Shown here: in pieces, positions 1 to 13,700 of the stretch
How positions within the stretch are numbered: the stretch's first letter is position 1
Layout of the letters: the number at the start of each line of letters is the position of its first letter
DNA from: Saccoglossus kowalevskii
Lineage: Eukaryota; Hemichordata; Enteropneusta; Harrimaniidae
Assembly: GCF_000003605.2 (NCBI RefSeq)
Contig: NW_003124899.1
Span: forward strand, 389,515 to 421,813
Direction: 5' to 3'
DNA length: 32,299 bases
Program-made: the position numbers and the translations under genes
Notes under the pieces: generated by a model
Told to the model about the DNA's origin: nothing
Database searches by the model: none
What the model saw: the letters and a program-made list of their open reading frames with translations, nothing else

Positions 1-1000
1 TCTGAAACAGTTTTAGTTCTTACCTTTCTACGCTTTTTTATATGTTTGATAAGTTATGCTGTGCCAATATTCACATTTGTCAGTGTATAACAAGTGCAGT
101 ATGCTATATCTGCTCTAAATATGATGAAAAATCCACTAGTTATAATGACACAAATTTTGACAGGTCATTGTTTACGTTTAGGCAGTTTTGTTTTCTTGTA
201 GAGAAAACTGACCATTTTTATTTCCCTTTTCTGTTTTCATTGTGGAATAAAAACTGTTAACTTTGCAATTTTTAGTTTCACTCGTATCAATAGAATGGGC
301 TTGGCTATTCAGTTTTAATCAAATGTAATTTTTCTGATTATATTCTAACCACAAAGTTGGCTCATTTTGTGTAGCTACTCCCTGGCAGCCATGTTTGGCT
401 TATGTAACAGGAGAGGATGTAACAGTGGTGTTGACATAGCTTTATTGTCAGTTTCACTAAGGTGTTAATTGGGTAGAGGATTATAACTAAGGTTACATGA
501 AAGGGATACCTACAGTAGCATGTCCCTGTTTTCTAAGGTCTATGCAAATACAGAGTATTTGACATGTTGCTAACATAACAAACGAAAATTGAATAAACCT
601 GATATTTTCGAATCATGAATTTGATATTCAGTTTATTCCATGTATTTTTTTTGCAGTCAGTAAAGGATAAAAACTAACGCAGAGATCGTAGTTTGTGAGC
701 ACGTATTCAAGTCACCATTGAGTCTTCTGGCTTATTTGCATAGCCGATATCCGTGTATGAACCCCAAGTAACATTTATCTTGTTTCGATTAGAAAATGTA
801 GATATTTCGGAGCTATCCAATGCGCTGTTCGAATGGATATCAGGTCAAAGTTTTGACCACGCTGCAGCGAGCAATAATTACCAACGGCGACTCCTTCGAT
901 ACCCCTCTAATCATCAACGAAATATCGAGTTACAGCTTGGTAACGTCTCAGTTTGTATTCGCTGGTCTGCGCGCAACAACCAAAGTCGCCATCTTTGTTG

Positions 1001-1053
1001 ATATGAGTCCCATATCTCGCTTATGTGTGGCGCGACGACCACATCCCTTTAAG
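1001..1053 (-). repeat. Partial copy of a TTAA-ended miniature inverted-repeat element
   Basis: The segment holds ATGAGTCCCATATC, then a spacer, then GGCGCGACGACC and CCCTTTAA. The reverse complement of the element at 29201-29322 has the same blocks in the same order. Only one end is clear; no matching TTAA end is visible on the left, so this copy is probably truncated or decayed. It explains the coding-like ORFs seen on both strands here. Confidence 0.55.
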
Positions 1054-2606
1054 ATTTGGGGGTGTATTGGTAACACAATTACTAATTTTGGAGTCATTTC
1101 AAACAGCGAATGTTTCACAATCCATACCCAATCGCCACCAACCATAGGTGAAACAAATGTATATGGACAGCGGAGTTGAGGTTGGGAGAATATGAAATGA
1201 TGTCTCGCATATATACGGTGCTACATCTTGCGTTTTAGTCGACGTCTAAAACTAACAGCAATATTTGAAATAATATCATATAATTCTTATCAATAAACCC
1301 AACAATAGTGTGACGGCATAATCAACTTATGAATATTTCAAATGTGGCATTTTGAAACGTGACAAGGTACAAAACCGTCTATTGATATCGAATTCCTGGT
1401 AGATTAAAAAAGAAGATGTTTACGACTGGATGTTGCGTTTAATACGATAACTACAAATATTTGTAGTTTCTTTAAATATATAAAAGTCTATATATGTCTA
1501 TTTATGCTTGATATATGATTTTTCCAACATCAACAAAGATCCAACAGATCTGTCGCCAACAAAGAGCATAGCACGCGAGAGATCAACCACGTGCCGGATG
1601 TATTATACTCATGATTCTCTAACTGTAATATCTTCTTTGATTTTCCTGCTCGATGTGATTGTTCGTTCCACTGGGATTCAATTACGTTACTGTGTCTTCT
1701 CATTGAAAACAAACATGGGCTTTATTTTATATATTGTACATCGTGTTTTGTCACGGGTTATAGGTGTAACGTGAATTGGAAAGGATCGTATCCTGATATG
1801 ACGTAATATAGCGGCAGGTGACAGTAAACTAAACTAACGCATAATTCAATATCATATCTATTGCAACAACGAAATAGTTTAAAAGTAAAATTGTCTTGTT
1901 TACTAGTTTACTGGTTTAATGGAAATATACCAAATGGACACGATATACAATTTATACTGTGACGATTAAGTAGACATTTAAATAAATGGTCAAATCGGTA
2001 AATTAAAACGTATATATTTATAATCCCTCCCCCGAAAACATACTTCTAATGAATGATATTGAGATACAACTCCATGTTTTAAGTCGTGTTCCATAGTCAA
2101 TATATAAATTCAAACATTTCATGACATCACGATCTGCGATCTTATACAATGCAGCCATTAAGTGGGGTTAGAAAATACTATTTATCTTTACCTCAATGTT
2201 GCTTATTACAAACGTTATTCACCAAATGGTTGGAACGATCATGTTTTCAAACTCACAAGGTAAATGCATCATTAGCTTGTATGATTGCTTAATAGGTTGA
2301 AGGTGAACTCTTATCCTAACATTTCATTGTATCTCTCAATGTGGTTCTGAACTCACGTCACAAGCGATGTGAAATGTGCACTATACAACTGAGTTTAGAA
2401 CGTGGAATTGGTTTCCGGATTACATTGAATGCGACACATATCGTCATGGCGACATACGGTACCAGTTGTCAGACAAGTGACATGCAAATTGTTTCATTAT
2501 TTGCATTTGTAGCAGTTTGTGCATGAAAGGAATTCTCGTGGTGTACATTGTATCAATAGCATGTATTGAGGAAGGTATGACGTTCAAGGCGATAAAGAAT
2601 CGCCGC

Positions 2607-2615
2607 TATAAATAG
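2607..2615 (+). promoter_or_regulatory. TATA-box-like sequence (candidate only)
   Basis: TATAAATAG matches the TATA-box consensus. No first exon can be tied to it. The nearest downstream ORF with a hydrophobic N-terminal stretch starts with ATG at 2885 and has no convincing donor that would join it to the exon at 4391. In AT-rich DNA such matches arise by chance. Confidence 0.15.
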
Positions 2616-4390
2616 ACATGTTCCGTTTTCCGAAGAACTAAACGTATTTCGCGCATATTTGACATTTGTATTGTCTGCTTCGTTTTATTGAGGGATTTCA
2701 ACATATGCAGGGGTTTGAGTCATGGAATAAATTCACTAGTTGTGGCGATCACGAGTTATCCACATGGGGAGTGGACAGCATAAACCAATCCCATCATGCA
2801 ACACAACTACCCTAGGCAGTACGAAACGCTCGATGTTCTTAGTCGCTCGAAGACAGTGCAAACAGGAGTAATATAGTGGCTGGAATGCTGTACAAGTCAA
2901 AACACATATATCAAAGAGCAATCTTACTGGCAATTGCTTCATGTTTTCAACTCATCGATCAATACATATCTCACGCAATTCAATTACGCCATAACGCCCT
3001 TAAATGTTCAAAAAATTATCACATCCAAATTTTCGGAAATCCTCGAGTATCTTGCGGATACCCCCAACGGTTTTATTTGATATATATTGTCAAATACGCC
3101 CTATATCCTCGAGCAATCAGTTCGGATTTGCAAGCATTAAATATTAACGAGATGTTAGATGCATACTCATTCTGCTTGTTTTCTCACTCGACATGAATCC
3201 TCGCCCAAGAGGTGTAACAAAACATACGTTTTTAGCGTAGATGTCCATTAGTCCATTCGTACGAGGTTGATGTAATCATTGTAGTTCTGCAAACTGTTTG
3301 CAGTGAAGAACATGTTTGTGAAAATACAACAGTGTATCCCAACTGTTCATGTATTACTTATAACGATATTCATTTCATCATTGTTGTTGTAGTGATATTA
3401 TGGATGGTGACATTTCCATGTGTCCACACGTCTTCGCATATTTTGTATCATTAGTGCTGTGAGCCGGAAATGTACATATCTCTACACAGTGATGTTTCTG
3501 TTAACGTAGCACATACTAACATTCACACAGCATTTACTAGACATCGATGGTGGATATAGGCATATGACGTTTTCCGTGTAGTGTGTTATTGTTATCATGC
3601 GTGAAGCCCAAATAATTTAATACAAAGTGTCTTTTATCAACACTGAGAAAAGTATTCGACTGCTGACTGACGTTTGGTGCAATGTATCACGGGGCTGCAA
3701 CATAACAGCCATTCGAATCAAATAGCATTCAATAAGATACAAGTACCTAAGAAACACATCAAACAAAACAAAATTGCTGTCAGCCACAAAATATGTCTCA
3801 TACTACAATTAAATTCCTCATAGTCGATAGTGTAAAAACTTGAAAACAAAATGCAAGGTTCTTTTATTGATTGAAGCATTGAGCAATATACCCAAAATTT
3901 TACAAAAACACAGAAGACTGATTTGCCTTTTTTAAAATCAAATAGTGCTATGCATCACACAAATAATGAAAGTTCCAAAAGTGAAGCCGGTTCAACTAAA
4001 CTGACATTGGTAATGTTAACATAATTACTCGACTACATACTTTAAATGTACCAGATCGCTATTTCGAAACATGCTGGTTTTCGCTAAAATTTCATTGAAT
4101 AAAAAAAAAAGTTTCAAAACCAACCATGCCATCCCTAACACAAATTTGTTTTCAAAATAGAGCGGATTACATTTGTTACCCCGCGCAATACAACAATAAA
4201 ATGAACGATTAAATGGTGCGAGACAACAACAGCTGGTGATGAGGAAGCAACTTCAAATATATTTAAAACTCGCACAATTCTAACCGACATATGATTTTTG
4301 AAACATGAATTTATACAATTTATATGATGCTGCGCGCTTCTTTGTAATTAATTGTTTGATAATTATCTAATTTAAATGCTTTCTCTTTAG

Positions 4391-4734
4391 GTCCACCGAA
4401 GGCTGTCATTCTACCACTAGGCATTACGTCTGGTGCCATTCTGGATGCACAGTTAACTGCATCAAGCGTATTAAATGATGGAATCACATACGAAGCGTTT
4501 AAATCCAGAATCGGTACAACCCACGGGACATCGGCGCAGGGTTGGTGTGGAATCGAACTAGCAGGAGAATGGATTCAAGCCGATTTGCTGGTGCCTGTTT
4601 GGGTGACGAGTATCCGAATTAAGATGGGCAAGACTAATGACAATACAAACTCTTTTATAAGATCATTCTATGTTCTGCACAGCAACGATGGGACACATTT
4701 TGAAAATGCATTATCTGCAAGAAATAACAATGAG
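4391..4734 (+). CDS. Exon 1 of model: F5/8C domain 1, N-terminal part
   Basis: The acceptor is tttctctttag and the donor gag|gtaatt. The exon is 344 nt, starts with two bases of a split codon and ends in phase 0. It encodes residues 1-114. Discoidin hallmarks are PLGITSG then LTASS (residues 8-25), GW at 50-51, and EWIQADL at 59-65 (the usual WlqvDLg strand). [14 protein letters not shown] follows, the strand that usually reads yxvxyS.dG. The cysteine normally found just before PLG is absent. Cys52 follows Trp51. Confidence 0.93.
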
Positions 4735-7700
4735 GTAATTTAATCATAAGTTGTAGACGAAGCTGGGATTTTATTTTTATTTTGCTATAGTGAACAACCG
4801 ACTATAACAATCGCCCACTCTGACAACGCCACGAGCCCGGGTATAACGCTTACTATAAAATAGTATAAATATTCATGTAATGTTTTTGTTTAATTTGTCA
4901 ATATATGAAATCAACTAATTATGAAATACCACATTATTGGTAATTTCATGTCAATATATTTAATGAGTTATATATAGTTTTTCATGTATCGTGGCGTATA
5001 TTGTCTGTTCAGTCGCAATCATGAGCTTTAAGATTAATTATTTATATTGGTAAATAAAATGATGCCCCATTTTAACTGACATTAAATGACATAAAATGCA
5101 CGAGTCTTGGTGCATTGAACTGGATTTTAAAAACACCAAATATTTATTTTTCATTTATTTTTTTAGAATTTCGATGGTGTTACGGGAACGTTACTGTCAG
5201 ATGTTACTAGGGATTTGTTGGAACCAGTCTTTGCCCGGTATATACGGGTTGAGGCTTACACTAGCGATCATCAATGTTGTACTCTATGGGAGATCAATGG
5301 ATATAGCGTGCCAGGTAATATGTATTCTTTTTTATATAATTATAGCACCGACAAATATATATCTGCCGTTGACTGATATTGGATAATGTTAAGAATGTCC
5401 TTTGCTTGTACGTACAATAAACACATACACGTGTTCAGAATCAAGTATATTATATTGAATGCTTTGTGTTTGAAAGTATATATCTCTGGTTTCAAAGTTG
5501 ACCATACCACTACTTTACGTTTACAATATTGCCAAGCATGTGATAAGTATTATAGAGAGTGTAGTTTTAATTGTACAATTTGTAATGAATATCAGTAACT
5601 ATAGAAGATTCATGTCACCGAACAGCATTTCAAATTACATTGAAAGCAATGCAGATTTACAAGATATTGTATTTACTGAAGAATTAGCCTATCGTCTTCC
5701 GAAGAATCCTGCCGGTGACCACAAATTTATATTTTTATTTGCTATATCTATTAACGATTCGAACCTGAATTAATGAAAGTAGAACGAAATTGAATTGGAT
5801 ATAAGTTTTAAAAAATCGCCGTATCCTCTTAAATACAGTGTTGCAATCCCCTCAAAAATGAGTTAGTTCCATGCTTAGATTACGACATTTACTAATATCC
5901 AAAATTGTTATCGTTTAGAAATGGTAATTAAAGTTGCGTGCCTACGCACCCATATTATACAAGAACCGTGATATCCGATTGTCTCAGTCACATCTGAATT
6001 CATATATATGTCTAACCATTGTTGAATCTATGAATATTTCATCAACGCTGAGATACACATTTTACACATCTTATGTAAATAGGATCATTTATATAAGATG
6101 GCCCCCAACCTTTTCGAATCAAATGTCACGCACGTGTCAGATGGGGACAGAAGCACAATAGGCGTAGATAAATGGAAAGACGTGACGTGCATATTAATAT
6201 GTATAGTTAATTGAAGTATAAAATGTTTCTTGTTCATTGGCAGCGCGAATTACTTTACTGTGAGCTTTCGACCTTGCAAAAGCGTGATTTTAACTAGTAT
6301 GAAATGCGACAGGAGTAAGATGACTTCTGATGGCGTGTATGTCAAATGCCACGCTCGATGTATTAAGTTTTAGAAGTTATGTAATATAAAGAAGAAATGG
6401 GGTTAAGATCGGAAGTCACCGGAAATAAAAACGTGTATTTTCAATCCAAATTATTCAGTGATCATGCACAGTTAATGAGGAATAAAGCGTCTCTATTTTT
6501 GTTTTGAGAATAGTCTAAAGACTTGCAAGACAACATCGAGTTTCGCGTCTGAGTGTTAGTTAGTGATAGTAACAGACGTTCTGACATGCGTTGAAATCAT
6601 AAAAAGATAGTGTCGTTTCGTTGAGTTCATTTTACTAGAATAACATATGACGATGCGAATCCAGATCACATAATGTCCGCTGTTCATACATCGGTGCCTC
6701 GTCACACACCCTAATTATTATTGCAGTGTTACCCGTTGGGAATGGAATACCGGTGTACTCGTGTCGGTGAATTACTTTGAAACATTTATGTTTGAACTTA
6801 TGGTCTCGACGGCACTTAAAGGCCAACCTAGTCAGATATTGTTTAACAATTTTAACTTTTGCCACCACAGATACTGAAATATATTATGTTGGGGTACGGA
6901 ATGTGACGTAATAGATCTTTCACACCAAGTCGTGCATTATAAAATATATAATATATATATTATAAACGTTCACAGTAATTCTGAAATAGATATTCATAGA
7001 ATTCACCATCATTACTATTTGATGTGGAACACGCCATATAAATGTACTAAAGGGAATGCCATTTTGAATATAATTACACTCAGGGCGATAAAATCGTGAA
7101 TTGTAGATGGTTCATCATAATAAAACATACATTATCGGTAAATGTTTATTATCGTCAATTGGCTTACTCGAGGTCTTGAAACCCTATTCCTTACGTTGCT
7201 TGTGTCTGGGAATTTCGCCGACGCTGACATGGAATCCGTAGTCTCTCCATAACAAATTACTTGTTTGTTTGTGTGTTTGTTTGTTTGTTTGTTTTGCTCG
7301 GTCTCATATAATCGTGCTGTAAAATAATTGTAATTAAATCGGTTAACAACGAGTATCTGGTAACTATTTGTTAACTAATAGATATTGGTGAAGCGCTCGG
7401 AATGGAGAATAATATTATAACAGACAGTCAAGTTACTGCATCCAGCCAATCAGCAACTAGTGCCCCAGAACGAGGCAGATTAAATTACATGAACGGTGAC
7501 GGGATGTCTGCCTGGTGTGCGCAGACGAACGACGCAAATCAGTGGCTGCAAGTTGACTTTGGTGCTCCGAGTCGAGTGACTGGGGTGACAGTTCAAGGCA
7601 GGGGTGACACTTCTTCTGATGAGTTCGTAACATCGTTTTCTATCACATATAGCCACGATGGTATTAATTGGTCACCATACTTGACCGATACAGGTCAACA

Positions 7701-10700
7701 AAAAGTGAGTATTTATGAAAGTTTCTTTTGCCGGCGTCAGCCTTCATAACAATGCACACACGTCGCATCATAATTCATCACTTCTAATAGTCAGGTGCTC
7801 ACCTCCTCCTTCAGCCCGCAAAAAATGACAAATAAATTGACAAACCCTGCCCACCGGAGATCTACTCCGGCCACGTCAATAGCAGCGCCCCTCCCCTCTT
7901 GCCGAATTCCTGGATCCACAAGTGCGTGCCGTCAATACAGGTTTAAAACAGAGTGAATAATCCTTAAAGTGAAAATAAACAATATCGAAACAGTCATAAT
8001 TCTCTTAGCCTTCGGTTCCAGGAATACAGTTACAATGAACAATTAACCAAATATGGACAGTACTATACGATGTATGGTTTCATCAGTGAGCGATAGGTTT
8101 ATGACCATCATGGCATCCAGACCGGATGTAATGCGTAGTGATAATAACAAATAAAATAGTTCGCCGTTATCCCATGTATCACGATAGTTCAATGTTATAT
8201 CGAAATTACTATATTATTTCAATGAGTCTGACATAACGTATTACTCATTAAATATTCAAATGATAATATGAGGATGAGACCACGTGTTTAATGACACGAA
8301 CTTCAATCGCTAGTTCGCATTATGTGATTAACATTATTTTTTTGTCGTAAACATTTCGTTTTAATGAATAATTTAAGTGTGTTTTTTTCACGAAATGTGG
8401 ATTAGAATAACCAAAACATTTCTGATACAATAGTTAGGTATTTGGATTTGGTTTTCATACAGTACCACATCTATGTTGATTGCATGTGTTTGGCACTTTT
8501 TGTCAGTTTGCTTCCATTCTCCCTTTACTGTGTTATTGATGAAAGGCCATTGCCCAAAACTATTTTAATACTGGAGACAGCGATTTCCTAATTATCGCCT
8601 AATATACTTTTAGTTTGCCTGAGGAACAGTTGAAACGTTTAAGATTTCAATCAAGCGAGAAGAACTAAAATGTAGACATGCAAATAGCCTTAAGTCATAA
8701 AACCAATTTGGTCATTACATCACAAATCTTGTAACTGGCAATGATTCTGTGAAGTGCTTCTATATTTTAGGATTTGGAGCGAAACCTACCAATTTCATTA
8801 TGCCTCATGGTGATCACAATAATCGGTGGGGTGTTTTTGAATTTGATACAAAGTGTAAATGCAACTTCAAGACATATGTACCCGTAATAAGTGTTATTCC
8901 CTTGTATCGTTCTTCGTATACTGATTTGTTTTTGTTTCATTTTGAAGGTTTTTCCAGGCTCTTACGATAAAGACACGCCAGTTACCAATCCACTTTTACA
9001 CAACTATCTCGCTGCTCAGTATACTCGACTGCATCCTGTTACCTGGCAAACAGCTATCTGCATGAGAATTGAGCTCTTAGGTTATTCCAATCCAGGTAAT
9101 TGTTTGTGAATATTGTTACATATTATTGGTTTAACGATTTGCAACGTCAATGTTGCCAATGAATCTTTCCATGTTGTAGTGGTCTTCACAGATAAATGAA
9201 TATTTGCTTGAGCTAACTTCCCAGGTTTAAACGACATACGGAAACACCAATAATCAGGTAGCTTTAGTCCCGTCAGACGAAACAGAGATTTATGTTTTGC
9301 GTTGCGTCCTTTTCAGACATGCATTGACTAATTTAGTTCAAAGAGGTACAAAGCATGACATGCTGAAATACATGTGCATGTCAATTTCATTTGTTTCACC
9401 CTTGACCGACAGACGGCCATAATTACCCCCCCCCCAAAAAAAAACACGTTTGAATATGTCATCAACTGTTTTGCAGACATGCCTTGACCGATTTCATTCA
9501 CATTTGGTATTGACATGACTAATGGTGTGTTACTAATGTACTTCATTTTGTTTCATGGTTTGATTAAATGCGGTCATGTTGTTATTTGTACGGGTGTTAT
9601 GCTCGTTTCTCAAGGATATATATTTTCAGATTTGACATTAATTTGATGCAAAGACAAGTCACAATAGGCTGACTGTTGTCTTATTAGTTATTTTTGGAAT
9701 TTCATGAAACAGTCGGCTATTTTCGTCAAAAAATCCCATAAATTTGAACATGTTTTGTAGCCATGCCTTTGCCGATTGCATTCAAGTTTAGTATGAACAT
9801 CACTCATGGTGGGTAGCTGATGTACGCCATTTAATTTTGCGATTTAATAGATTTCAAAGATATTTCTACAGAATTTGCTTATTTTCCTAAATATTTACTC
9901 CAGCAAAAAAACAAATATTTCTAATCGTATTAACCTAAGCCCGGCCATCGTGTTGACTAAGTAGTATGATCAGTGACTCGTAGGTTAATGTGAAGCAGTG
10001 TATGTAGAATGAGTTCTTCATATAAAAGTGTACTAGAAATAGGAATAACGTGAACTTTATGATATTGTTGTTAACGTCTTGGCAAATTTGTCTCATAATA
10101 ATATTGTTCGTGGCTCCACAGAACATAATATTGACACTTGTAGCGTACTCAAATCTCACTTGTGTACTATTGTTGATATTTTCTGTCCGTAGATGTCACA
10201 ACTCCCCGATATGATGACTTTGGTGTAAACGCAAACGATATGACTATACCGACATCGTCAATATCAGCGTCTTCCGAATATGATGGTACACAAATCGCCG
10301 ATAGTGGAAGACTGTTTGACGATGTATCGGCTTGGAGACCGGCGAATAACGACATGACTCCGTGGTTGCGAGTCAATTTAGGTACGACTGCTATGGTAAC
10401 TGGGTTGATTACCCAGGGTCATCCGGTAGTGTCATCGTGGGTATCTGCGTACCAGCTAACATATAGTGAAGATGAAGTGGAGTGGTTCTCGTATACAGCG
10501 GTATGATTTATTAATTTCCTGTAGCTTTCTTGTAGTTTTGGGGTTTCAGTTCATGACCCCGCCCTCCCCCACATTGCCTTTAAAACACACTCTCATGTCA
10601 CGTGTGAGTCAATATGGATAACTGGTATGTACCATTAAATCGATTCGTATGCTCATCAATATTGCGTGACGGAAATCACACTCTTAACATCACTTTTCAG

Positions 10701-13700
10701 TGAAAATGTTTATCCACTAAAGCAGCGCTATTGTCATACATGTGTGACATCAGACGCGCTTTCTAACGTGGAAACATATCCAAAGAGCAGTTTTAATTAT
10801 TTTTAAACATTGAAAACCATTATTAAAAATATCGAAGACACGTGTATTAGACGATCCAGTTATCAAATCTCGCGTTTCTCATGTGACATTTTGTGTTGTT
10901 TATTTAATAGAATATCAGTTCTAACTATGATAAGAACACCGCTCTGGTAGCGATGTTGATTAGTCCCGTGAGAAGTCAGTACGTACAGGTGAATGTAGTC
11001 AACAGTCAAACAGCGGCTACTCTAAGACTGGAAATCCTCGGCTACCCAGGTAAATATAAATGAAACATATATTGCGAGATTGAATACTGTCATGTCATTA
11101 AGATTTCATTCACGTAATCTCCTATTTTTGATCCCATTATTAGCCACGATTACTGAGAATGATATTATTCCATCGATTGATTGATCAATGAGTGGGTATA
11201 TTCATTTATTTTTATATCCCACCGCCTGTGAATTGTAATTACCAGTTGAGGAAAAAAAATGAGTTTAAAATAACAACGGGGATCTTGATTTTGTTATAGA
11301 TATAATTTGAATGTATATTATAATAATCACGTCATTTAGATCAAACTGCCATTATTTGTTAATCACCAATGGTGAGTATCGGGCTTTGATGGAATACCGC
11401 GACGGGAATTGGGGATACTTATCCTGATCTCGTGTGTCATCGTCGCCTAGCAACGTATCAACACCTTTTTAAGCTACCTCTTATGTGTAGTAAGAATTCA
11501 GTGTGATGTTCCAATTGACTTAGCGATTGTCACCTCTTATCTCTATAAAATAAAGGGCTTTTCCTTTGCAGCGTAATACGTAGACGCTTTTTTTTCATTA
11601 TATGTATTCATTAAGTAGTAGACGAAGCCCAACAGCTCCGGAAATAACTGACAGCATGTGCGTTTCGTTGCACAATGTTCGACGATAAAAAGCACAAATA
11701 TATGTTACTAATGAGTGTCAGCGCAACTAGAACTGATACTCTTGTATAAGTGTTCATTGCGGTTCCAGGAGCACGATTCGATTTATAAGTCAAGGCATGA
11801 TACTCAGAAAAGGGTATTTGTGTTAGCGTCGTTCTTTATAAAAAAATAAAAGTCTTTGAAATGTCACAATTGTTCGCTAGTCAGTAAAAGCGGTAAATGT
11901 GTAGTGCCTAATTTCGTGTGCGCAAACGACATGAAATAACTGATTGTAATTGATACTTGCATCGAACGCTAGCTCTTAAAAAATGACGCCACATACGTAG
12001 CCTGTGCAATGCACAGGACGCGAATGGACATAACCTATTTCATTGATATATCGCCAATCGTAAAAAACGCATGAGCACAACAGCTATTTTGTGAGGCACT
12101 CGACGTTACCCGGGGTAAAGAATGCGTAAACGCACCGATTGCTGATTTCCATTTAATTAATCCACCATGTGATTACGTAATCTTCGATTATCGAGGCATT
12201 ATTATGTGAACACATATGTAGTATAAAATTAATTATATGATTGTAATTGTTTAATAGCACAAATTGACCTTTTTATCTTTTTATTTAATATATCATTTAA
12301 TATAGCCTTCTAATGCGAATAGTTTAAGATTTACGGTTGTGACTTATTCGCAGCTTTGAACGACGGTAATAATACACCTGATTGTAACCGTGATTAATAA
12401 CTTATGTTAGGATTTTTCCCACGTGAATGACACTAATGCATGCACTCAATTACATACAAGTACTCACATCAATCATATGGCGGACGTAAAAATACGCTGA
12501 ATGTCTTCGTCTATGTTGTTTAGATTCGTGTTCATGGTATCAAATATTCATGTCACGAAATATGAGGACATGTTATTCCCTGTGGCCTTCAATGTACCAA
12601 ACAATACTGCAAATGTTCTGAAAGTGAAACAGACTCTCGGGCAGATTTAATTTGTTTTTTTCTGTATAAGAGTAATATAGTTCTTGAGAAGACTGCGTGA
12701 TTTCTTGCAGTACACAACTCGGATGTCATGTGGCGAATCAAGCATTGGTTCATTTGAATATGGAATTGTCTGAATAATTGGGGTCAGTTTCCTGAAACTG
12801 ATCACTTTATTCAAACCTCTTCTTTTATATTTGATGTCTACCTTGGATATATATAGGCGTTAATTTCATTCATGATATGTACATTTCATACTCTTTAATA
12901 AATAGTTACAATTGACATTTTATTTACGTATTAAATAGCTATACTAAACTCACTGATCCGTATTTGAATTTACAGCTGCACCTCTATATTCAACCACGGT
13001 ACCTACACCTGAATTGACCTCAAATGACAGAATACAGATCATACAGCAAGCTACTCAGGTAAAGTGCGTCATTACATTACACCTCTCTTCTGATTCAATT
13101 GACACATCAATACTGCAATGAGAGTTTCGTGCTGACGCATTGTTTTCTCGCTATGTGATAGTTTTATGAGCTTGTGTTGTTTCCTTCTATAATGGTATTT
13201 TAGATCGTAGCATAGTTTCCTGATGTCTTTGCCTGATCGCTGGACTTGGTTAAGAGATGCCTATCGCCAGTGTTAAATTTTATGCAATAGAGATTACCTG
13301 GAGACATGTGCCATACATTAATATATTGTAACTAGGCGCATTCTTGCTAAAATGTAATTTCAATTCAGACATGTTTGTGTAGTTTCAAGTAAAATAATGT
13401 TGATAATCTATATCTATAATGTATTAAATTGTGGCTGTTTTTCCTAGTGTATTGTTCTGTATACATTTATACAAACTATAGATATATTTTGAATTATAGT
13501 TGTTTGCCGAGTTATCTGAGTGTGCCGGGTGGCTTTATAAAATACTGGTCCCAAGATAGAAACTAATGTCACCCTATTATACTTATATATTAGCGAGTGT
13601 GCATCTCGGTATCGAGTTGTAATTGCCACAATATTTAATCCCTGGACAGACTAGATGCGGTCTCACTTTCCGATTTGTGTTTTGCAAAACTATCGAGTGT

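Larger units (their letters stand above)
1..4390. other. Upstream non-coding region (intron or 5' flank)
   Basis: No exon can be supported here. The first recognised exon starts in phase 1, so at least one coding exon lies upstream, here or outside the window. ORFs of 60-119 codons occur on both strands at 750-1180, 1508-1774 and 2341-3196 but have no recognisable domain. A fragment of a dispersed inverted-repeat element lies at about 1001-1053. A TATA-like octamer sits at 2607. Confidence 0.6.
9096..10192 (+). other. Intron between F5/8C domains 2 and 3
   Basis: A phase-1 intron of about 1.1 kb. It contains three diverged copies of one sequence (9314-9840) and a C10A9 homopolymer junction. 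No coding signal was found. Confidence 0.8.

Noticed and set aside
753-1179. Overlapping ORFs on both strands, up to 119 codons
   Set aside because: They overlap a decayed copy of the TTAA element, and no frame shows a domain or splice-consistent link to the receptor.
2876-3196. 106-codon ORF with a hydrophobic stretch (AILLAIASCF) downstream of a TATA-like box
   Set aside because: No donor of the right phase and quality joins it to 4391, and the rest of the protein resembles nothing; probably chance.
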